Both the position numbers and the translations under genes were made by a program. The notes under the pieces were generated by a model. It had not been told where the DNA came from. It saw only the letters and a program-made list of their open reading frames with translations, and did no database searches. This document shows positions 1-7,200 of a stretch of DNA of 17,337 nucleotides, one piece after another (position 1 is the stretch's first letter; the number at the start of each line of letters is the position of its first letter). The DNA comes from Candidatus Aminicenantota bacterium (GTDB lineage: Bacteria > Acidobacteriota > Aminicenantia > UBA2199), in assembly GCA_023137075.1 (NCBI GenBank), contig JAGLQA010000122.1:1-17337 (forward strand). Reading direction: 5' to 3'.

Positions 1-3000
1 GATATCCGCATCGAAATCTCCCCCCCACGCGTCCCTATAAAAGATTTTGACAGCCTGCCGGTTCCGGATCGTTCCCTCATTGACCTGGGCAAATACAAAA
101 ACAAGATCGGGATGGCCAGTGTAACCAATTGTATCTCCCTGCAAACCACCAGGGGGTGCCCATACGAATGTCTCTACTGTCATAAAATATGGTCCAAAAA
201 ACATGTTTTTCGCAGTGCTGAAAATATATATGGGGAGATCGAATACTTTTATAAGAATGGAGTCAGCAATTTTGCGGTGATTGATGATTGTTTTAACCTC
301 AGCAGCCGGGAAAGCCGACGCTTATTTCAAAAAATCATTAAAAATAAGCTGCAGGTGCAGATATTTTTCCCCAACGGCCTGCGGGGAGATATTATGACCC
401 CAGGTTACATTGACCTGATGGTGGAAGCCGGCACTTGCGGTATTAATCTTTCATTGGAAAGTGCCTCCCCCAGACTGCAAAAATTGCTCAAGAAGAACCT
501 GGACTTAAATAAATTCAGGCAGGTGGTGGATTATATCGCAACTGCCCATCCCGGCATCATCCTTGAAATGGCCACCATGCACGGCTTCCCTTCGGAAACC
601 GAAGAAGAAGCCATGATGACCCTTGATTTTATAAAAGACAGCAAATGGCTCCATTTTCCATATATCCATATTTTAAAGATCTTTCCAAATACCGAGATGG
701 AAGCCTTTGCCCTGGAACAGGGAATTTCCAAAGAAGACATTATGAAATCCAGAGACCGGGCCTTTCATGAGCTTCCCGAAACCCTGCCATTTCCTAAGAG
801 TTTTACCCGTAAATACCAGGCCAATTTTTTAAATGAGTACTTCCTTTCAAAGGAGCGTCTGCAGCAGGTACTGCCGGTGCAGATGAGAATATTGAGTGAA
901 GAAGCACTGGCCCAGAAATACAATGCCTACCTGCCCACTGAGATTAAAGGTATCCGTGACGTTATCGAATTTGCCGGGTTAGAAGGCATCGAGGTTCCCG
1001 GGGATCATAACTGTGAAGGGGAAAGTGATGCGATTTTTGCCGGTTCCGTAGAAGTTCGGGAGATAAAACCGGGGGCCAGGCGGATATTATTCCTGGATTT
1101 GTCGCAGCATTTCAGTTCTTATCAAATGCTTTACCGGGTGGTAGAGCAGCCGCTGGGTGAGAATTACCTATTAACATACCTGGAACAGCGGTTTGGAAAA
1201 AAGATAGACGGTAGGATTTACAAATCCGGTAATGACTTCGACTGCTTCGAGGAATTACGGGAATTAATCCTGGATTACAAACCGGAACTCATCGGCATCC
1301 GTACCCTGACCTTCTTTAAAGAGTTTTTTCATGAAACCGCTGCTTTGATCCGGCAGTGGGGAATCGATGTTCCCGTTATTACCGGTGGTCCTTATGCCTC
1401 CAGTGATTACGATACCATCATAAAAGATAAGAATATAGACCTGGTGGTTATTGGTGAAGGAGAGTATACTCTGGGCGAATTGATCGAAGAGATGCTGGAT
1501 AACGGTTTCAAATTACCGGGACCCGATGTGCTGGAACGAATTAACGGTATTGTCTATGTTACGGATTTTCCGGTACAAGATAAGTCTCGCCAGGTTATAC
1601 TGCCGGATAAAATTGCCGACAAAATAGCCGAAGAAGATTCGCATAACCTGGAATCCGTTGCCGGCAGCCACAGCCTGGCTTATGTAATGTACACTTCAGG
1701 TTCCACCGGTAAACCCAAAGGAGTTATGGTGGAACATCGCCAGGTCAATAATTGTATCTATTGGATGCAGGAGAAGTTTCAATTGGGAAAAGAAGATGTG
1801 ATTGTGCAGCGTACCAATTTAACTTTTGATCCCTCGGTCTGGGAAATTTTCTGGCCCCTGGCTGTTGGAGGCAGCGTCAAACTGCTAAACAGACAGCAAA
1901 GCAGGGATGCGGAGTATTTGATCAAACTGATGGCCGAAGATTCGAGTTTATCCATGATGTACTGTCCCGCCACCCTGGTAACCGGGATGACTTACCTTTT
2001 AAACAGGAAAGTCGAAAAACCTCTATTGAAACTACCGCGGCTAATCATAGGCGCAGAGCCCATTCAAATGGATGTGGTTAAGAGTTTTTATGCCTTTTAT
2101 AAAGGGAACATCGTCAACACCTATGGTCCCACGGAGTGTACTATAAACAACACCTATTATGATCTTGACCGGGATAATAATCGGGCCATCGTACCCATCG
2201 GGAAACCCATTGCCAATAATAAGATTTATATCCTGTCGCCCGATTTGCGGCTCTTGCCTGTGAATGTGGCAGGAGAAATATATATAGCCGGCAGCAGTGT
2301 TGCCAGGGGCTATATTAATAATCGAGAACAAACAGAGGCATCCTTTATTGAGAATCCCTATGGAGACGGTAAATTGTACAGAAGCGGTGATATCGGTAGA
2401 TGGCTGGAAGACGGAACCATCGAAATAATGGGTAGAACAGACGACCAGGTTAAGATCAGGGGCTATCGCATCGAATTGGGAGAGATACGAACGGCTCTCC
2501 TGGGTCATAAATCTATCGCCGATTGTGTCGTTGTTATAAAAGACAGTCAAGAGTCACAAGATATCATTCGTTCCTGCAAGAGGTGCGGAATTACCTCTAA
2601 ATACCCGGGGATAACCATTAATGAAGATGGCATTTGTGGGATATGCCGGGATTTTTTAACGTATAAAGTGACATTGGATGCTTATTTTAAGACATTGGCC
2701 CACCTGGAGCAGGCCATTAAAGACGCGAATAAAGAAAAGACAGGAATTTATGATTGTCTCCTGCTTTACAGCGGCGGAAGGGGTGCTGCTTACGCTTTGT
2801 ATCGCCTGGTTGAGATGGGATTTAAGGTATTGGCAGCCACTTATGATAACGGTTATATGGGAAAAGCCAATATGAAAAACATAAAGGTGATCACATCTAG
2901 CTTAGATGTGGATCATATAGTATTAACCAATAAAAATACGGAACGCATCCTGGCAGAAAGTATTAAGACAGCCCACACCGTGTGCCGGGGTTGTTTTCTC

Positions 3001-4137
3001 ACCTCCTCTTCTCTTGCCGCTGAGTATGCCCTGCAAAATAATATAAAAGTTGTAGTAGGAGCTACATTATCCCGGGGACAAATTATCGACAATAAACTGT
3101 TCATGTTCCTCCGGCAAGGCATTACCGATGAAAAGGAACTGGAAAACGAAGTGTTCAAATTCCAGGGAAGCATTCATGAGATAGAGAAAAATTTCTTTGA
3201 TTATATAGATATTGATGTGGTAAACGATGGTTCTGTGTATGATGAGGTGGAATTTTTGGATTTTTACCGCTTTTGCGATATTTCAAATGAAAAGATGATC
3301 GCTTACCTAAATAACAGGGACCCTTACTGGAAAACCAGGAAATCCTATTCCATTTACTCCACCAATTGTCCCATTAAACAGGTCGGCGACTATGCACATT
3401 TGTTGGGAAGAGGCTTCCATTTTTACGGCAGCCCCACCAGTTGGGAGAGACGATTGGTCCATCTAACACTGAAAAATGTCAAAGAAGACCTCGATTGCCG
3501 GGTAACCAGGAAAGGTTACGAAAATTTTACAAAGCGTATTCGATATGAATTGGAGAGGCAGGTTAAGAAAGAGGATAAGCTTTTATGTGCATATTTTGTT
3601 TCCAATAAATCCAGGTCCGGGGAGGAACTTTCCACCCCTGAACTGAGAAATTATTTATCGCAGCAATTACCTCAGTATATGATACCCAACTATTTCCTAC
3701 AATTGGAGCAGATTCCCCTGACAGCCAATGGAAAAGTAAACCGCAAATCTCTGCCCCAGCCCCAAATTAGCCGCGCACAATCGGGAGCCACTTTTGTGGC
3801 GCCGCAAACAGGTATGGAAAAACAAATTGCCGGTTTCTGGAAAGATGTACTCAACCTGGATAGAGTAGGTATCAATGATAATTTTTTTGACCTTGGCGGA
3901 AATTCGTTGAATATAATCGAAGTGAATAGTAAATTACAAGAAGCAATTGGCCGTGATATTCCCATTGTAACAATGTTTACTTATCCTACGATTCGTGCCT
4001 TGACACTGAATTTAAAGAATAATGGAGGAAAGGAAGCTGAGCCGGGAAGAGAAAGTAACCGCAGTAAGCTGATAAATGAGGGTAAAAGCATGATGAAACA
4101 GGTATTTCAAAAGGGGGAGAGCGTCCCCAACCTATAA
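1..4137 (+). CDS. NRPS protein: radical SAM, B12-binding-like domain, A domain interrupted by ATP-PPase, T domain (5' partial)
   Basis: The frame is open from base 1, so the gene begins upstream. The ATG at 112 is internal: no ribosome binding site precedes it and the codons before it already read as the usual lead-in to a radical SAM domain (DSLPVPDRSL). Domains in order: radical SAM (about 40-950), with the CX3CX2C cluster at 157, 169 and 178 (RGCPYECLYC); a Rossmann-like cobalamin-binding-type domain (about 1081-1550) with PVITGGPYAS and GEGEYTL but no DxHxxG; an A domain starting abruptly near A3 (YTSGSTGKPKG, from 1690), then A5 (NTYGPTE, 2116), A7 (YRSGD, 2377) and A8 (RGYRIELGE, about 2458). 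About 337 residues of ATP-PPase sequence follow (2560-3570): CxxC pairs at 2575/2584 and 2635/2644, and a PP-loop SGGRGA at 2770. The A domain then resumes with A9 (LPQYMIPNYF, 3667) and A10 (NGKVNRK, Lys codon 3733). A T domain follows (LGGNS, phosphopantetheine Ser at 3904). Motifs A1 and A2 are not visible. By rough GrsA alignment the specificity pocket reads D-P-W-Y-I-G-T-I-N-K; I cannot assign a substrate. Domain identities are solid; the chemistry of the extra domains is unknown. Confidence 0.9.
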   Translation, partial: DIRIEISPPRVPIKDFDSLPVPDRSLIDLGKYKNKIGMASVTNCISLQTTRGCPYECLYCHKIWSKKHVFRSAENIYGEIEYFYKNGVSNFAVIDDCFNLSSRESRRLFQKIIKNKLQVQIFFPNGLRGDIMTPGYIDLMVEAGTCGINLSLESASPRLQKLLKKNLDLNKFRQVVDYIATAHPGIILEMATMHGFPSETEEEAMMTLDFIKDSKWLHFPYIHILKIFPNTEMEAFALEQGISKEDIMKSRDRAFHELPETLPFPKSFTRKYQANFLNEYFLSKERLQQVLPVQMRILSEEALAQKYNAYLPTEIKGIRDVIEFAGLEGIEVPGDHNCEGESDAIFAGSVEVREIKPGARRILFLDLSQHFSSYQMLYRVVEQPLGENYLLTYLEQRFGKKIDGRIYKSGNDFDCFEELRELILDYKPELIGIRTLTFFKEFFHETAALIRQWGIDVPVITGGPYASSDYDTIIKDKNIDLVVIGEGEYTLGELIEEMLDNGFKLPGPDVLERINGIVYVTDFPVQDKSRQVILPDKIADKIAEEDSHNLESVAGSHSLAYVMYTSGSTGKPKGVMVEHRQVNNCIYWMQEKFQLGKEDVIVQRTNLTFDPSVWEIFWPLAVGGSVKLLNRQQSRDAEYLIKLMAEDSSLSMMYCPATLVTGMTYLLNRKVEKPLLKLPRLIIGAEPIQMDVVKSFYAFYKGNIVNTYGPTECTINNTYYDLDRDNNRAIVPIGKPIANNKIYILSPDLRLLPVNVAGEIYIAGSSVARGYINNREQTEASFIENPYGDGKLYRSGDIGRWLEDGTIEIMGRTDDQVKIRGYRIELGEIRTALLGHKSIADCVVVIKDSQESQDIIRSCKRCGITSKYPGITINEDGICGICRDFLTYKVTLDAYFKTLAHLEQAIKDANKEKTGIYDCLLLYSGGRGAAYALYRLVEMGFKVLAATYDNGYMGKANMKNIKVITSSLDVDHIVLTNKNTERILAESIKTAHTVCRGCFLTSSSLAAEYALQNNIKVVVGATLSRGQIIDNKLFMFLRQGITDEKELENEVFKFQGSIHEIEKNFFDYIDIDVVNDGSVYDEVEFLDFYRFCDISNEKMIAYLNNRDPYWKTRKSYSIYSTNCPIKQVGDYAHLLGRGFHFYGSPTSWERRLVHLTLKNVKEDLDCRVTRKGYENFTKRIRYELERQVKKEDKLLCAYFVSNKSRSGEELSTPELRNYLSQQLPQYMIPNYFLQLEQIPLTANGKVNRKSLPQPQISRAQSGATFVAPQTGMEKQIAGFWKDVLNLDRVGINDNFFDLGGNSLNIIEVNSKLQEAIGRDIPIVTMFTYPTIRALTLNLKNNGGKEAEPGRESNRSKLINEGKSMMKQVFQKGESVPNL

Positions 4138-4150
4138 GCCGCTTCGCGGC
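4138..4150 (+). other. Short GC hairpin directly after the stop codon
   Basis: The bases following the TAA stop form GCCGC-TTC-GCGGC, a perfect 5-bp stem with a 3-base loop. No T-run follows (the next bases are AGCTCCTAAAAAGGG), so it is not a classical intrinsic terminator. It could protect the 3' end of the upstream message or be incidental. The inverted repeat is certain; its function is not. Confidence 0.4.
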
Positions 4151-4173
4151 AGCTCCTAAAAAGGGTATCGTAA

Positions 4174-4200
4174 AAAAGTTAGTTTTTTTTGCTAACTTTT
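4174..4200 (+). terminator. Possible weak intrinsic terminator or attenuator hairpin
   Basis: AAAAGTTAG (4174-4182) and CTAACTTTT (4192-4200) are perfect reverse complements, giving a 9-bp stem around a T-rich 9-base loop. The 3' arm ends in TTTT but the stem is AT-rich and the T-run is then broken by GTAAAAT, so termination would be weak. Being nearly symmetric it could act on either strand. It lies in the only intergenic gap (4138-4234), so it could tune read-through from the NRPS gene into the PKS genes. A TAAAAT at 4202-4207 resembles a -10 box but has no convincing -35 box, so I do not call a promoter. Confidence 0.35.
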
Positions 4201-4220
4201 GTAAAATATTAATAAAAGAC

Positions 4221-4226
4221 AGGTGA
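4221..4226 (+). promoter_or_regulatory. Ribosome binding site that decides the start of the first PKS gene
   Basis: AGGTGA ends 8 bases before the ATG at 4235. A GTG at 4223 in the same frame lies inside this Shine-Dalgarno-like stretch and has no ribosome binding site of its own (AATAAAAGAC precedes it). The ATG at 4235 is therefore the more likely start, making the protein 4 residues shorter than the longest open frame. Confidence 0.55.
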
Positions 4227-4234
4227 ATCCTGAG

Positions 4235-7200
4235 ATGACACAAATAAAAGAAAAAGATATAAGTACAGGGTTGGAAATAGCGGTCATTGGTATGGCCGGA
4301 AGGTTTCCCGGGGCTAAAAATGTTGAAAAATTTTGGGAGAATTTAAAAAATGGGATTGAATCTATCTCTTTTTTTTCAGCCAAGGAGTTAACAAAGGAAG
4401 GAATCGAGCCGGAAGTGCTGGAGAATCCTAACTACATAAAAGCCAGGGGGATTATCTCAGACAGAGAGTATTTTGATGCCTCTTTTTTTGATTACCTTCC
4501 AAAAGAAGCAGCGGTGATGGACCCCCAGGTACGGCTTTTTCATGAATGCTCATGGGAGGCCCTGGAAAATGCCGGTTATGCCCCTGGAGGTTATACCGGG
4601 TTGATCGGTCTTTATGCCGGGCTCACTCCTAATCTTCGCTGGATATATTCGAATTTAATTCAAAAAGAAGATGGTTCGGAACAATTTGAAGCATTGTATT
4701 TAAATAGTAATTTTTTTAGTACACTCATCGCGTATAAATTAAACTTGACAGGACCTGCCGTTACCGTGCAAACGGCATGTTCAACTTCATTGGTTGCCAT
4801 TCACCAGGCCTGCCGGGGATTGTTGACCGGTGAATGTAATATGGCCTTAGCCGGTGGTGTAACTATAGGCTTCCCGGGAAAGTCCGGGTATCTTTATCAA
4901 GAGGGCATGATTTTCTCACCCGATGGCCACTGCCGGGCCTTTGATGCCAGGGCGGCGGGAACCATAGATGGAGAAGGCGTAGGAATCGTTGTCTTAAAGC
5001 GGCTTGATGCTGCCGCTGCTGCCGGAGATACGATCCATGCTGTTATCAAAGGCTCAGCCGCTAACAATGATGGAAACAGGAAAGTCGGTTACACGGCTCC
5101 CAGTGTAGAAGGTCAGGTAGAGGTCATAAAAGCCGCTTTACAAATGGCGGAAGTGGAACCGGGAACTATTAGTTATATAGAAGCTCATGGAACAGGAACC
5201 GTATTTGGGGACCCTATTGAAGTAGAAGCTTTAAAAAGGGTATTCAGGATAAAAAAATCTCATGAGAAAAAACACTGCGGAATCGGCTCTGTTAAGACCA
5301 ATATCGGGCACTCAGACAGTGCCGCCGGAGTGGCGGGTTTTATAAAAACTATCCTGTCATTAAAGCACAGGTGTATTCCTCCAAACCTGAATTTTGAGAG
5401 TCCGAATCAAAACATCGGTATCGAGAATAGTCCCTTCTATATAAATGCAGAGTTAAAGGAATGGAAGAGTAACGGCTGTCCCTTAAGAGCAGGGGTGAGT
5501 TCTTTTGGCATCGGCGGAACAAATGCTCATGTGATTCTTGAAGAAGCACCTCAAAGAGAGGATTCATCGCAAAGTAGAAACTATCAATTGATTCTTCTAT
5601 CTGCGAGGGCCGAAGATGCACTTGAGAAGTCAACAGAAAATTTCTTGCAATACCTGGAGAAAAACCGGGAAATTAACCTCGCTGATGTGGCATATACACT
5701 AAAAGTGGGAAGAAGTGCTTTTGAGCACAGAAAAATATTGGTTTGCGCGCATCCTTCGGAAGCTGTTGATATTTTGTCGTCAACAGCTTCGGGAGAAGTT
5801 CACTCATTTATTTCAAAAGAAGAAAACAGGCCCGTGATATTTATGTTTCCCGGTCAGGGAGCGCAGTATGTAAACATGGGTCTGGGATTGTACAAAACAG
5901 AACCCATATTCCGGGAGGAAATGGACCGCTGTTTCGAAATTCTCAAACCTTTAGCGGATTATGATCTTAAAGAGATTTTATATCCCGATTTATCCCACCC
6001 GCACAGTCTTCAACCAACAGCCCGATCATCAAAGAAAGATGATCCGCCGCCTTCCGGAGGAACGGATGATGGAGAGCGAGAGTCTGTGGATAGGGATTCG
6101 GTTGATCATTCATCATTCGGCACTTATCATTCAACTCCTATAAATCGGACTGCCGTCACTCAGCCCCTGATTTTTATATTTGAATATGTCCTGGCAAAAT
6201 TACTCCTGAAATGGGGAATAGAACCCTATGCGATGATAGGTCATTCTATCGGGAAATATGCGGCTGCCTGTTTGGCCGGTGTTTTTTCCTTAGATGATGC
6301 ATTAAGACTGGTGACTTTACGAGGGGAATTGATGCAGCAATTGCCACCCGGTGCGATGCTCAGTGTTTCTTTAGCGGTGGAAGAAGTAAAACCCTTACTC
6401 AATTCAAATAAAAACATTTCACTGGCAGCAGTTAATAGTTCGGAACTCTGTGTCGTCAGTGGTCCTCATAAAGCTGTCAAAAATTTTGCCGAAAAATTAC
6501 AGGAAAAGGGATACCGATATAAATATCTTCACACCTCCCATGCCTTTCATTCGGAGATGATGGAGCCGATACTTGAAGAGTTTGAAGAGAAGATCGAACA
6601 AATCCCTTTTAATATACCGAAAAAACCCTATATATCAAATTTAACCGGTACATGGATAACAATTGAAGAGGCAGTTAGTCCCGGGTACTGGGCAAGGCAT
6701 ATCAGGCAGCCCATACAGTTTGCCGCCGGTTTGCAGGAATTGCTTAATATAGGAGATTCGATCTTTATCGAAGTGGGGCCAGGAACCGTATTAAGTACAT
6801 TTATAAATAAACATGTAGGGAAAAAACCAAGTCACCTGGTGGTTAATCCTGTCAGACACCCCAAAGAAAACCTACCCGATGATTTTTACTTATTGAAAAA
6901 ACTGGGGCAATTATGGCTGTATGGGCAAACAGTCAACTGGTCTGAATTTTATTCTAAAGAGAAGAGATATCGTATACCTATACCAACCTATCCCTTTGAA
7001 CCTCAGCGTTACTGGTTTGATAAACCCTTCAAGGTGGATGCAAAGCCGGCTGTTGATGAATCCTTAACTAAAAAATCCGATATTACCAACTGGTTTTTTG
7101 TACCATCGTGGGAAAGATCAATTCTGCCTGACAAAAAAGATGAGGCAGTTGCAACACTCTCTCGACTCAACTGGCTTGTTTTTAATGATGGACAGGGCCT

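Noticed and set aside
112..114. ATG at 112 as the start of the first gene
   Set aside because: The frame is open from base 1 and the codons before 112 encode the conserved lead-in to the radical SAM domain; no ribosome binding site precedes the ATG.
2041..2550. A 169-codon open frame on the minus strand
   Set aside because: It lies fully opposite the A3-A8 part of the A domain, has no recognisable motif or ribosome binding site, and is a shadow of the + strand coding sequence. The other minus-strand frames are rejected on the same grounds.
4179..4207. A sigma-70-type promoter before the first PKS gene
   Set aside because: TAAAAT at 4202 resembles a -10 box, but the spaced -35 candidate TTAGTT matches the consensus poorly and the region is so AT-rich that such a match is expected by chance.
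5961..6143. A 60-codon + strand frame in the AT region
   Set aside because: It is an out-of-frame reading of the AT insertion; the real frame continues unbroken through it with AT motifs on both sides.
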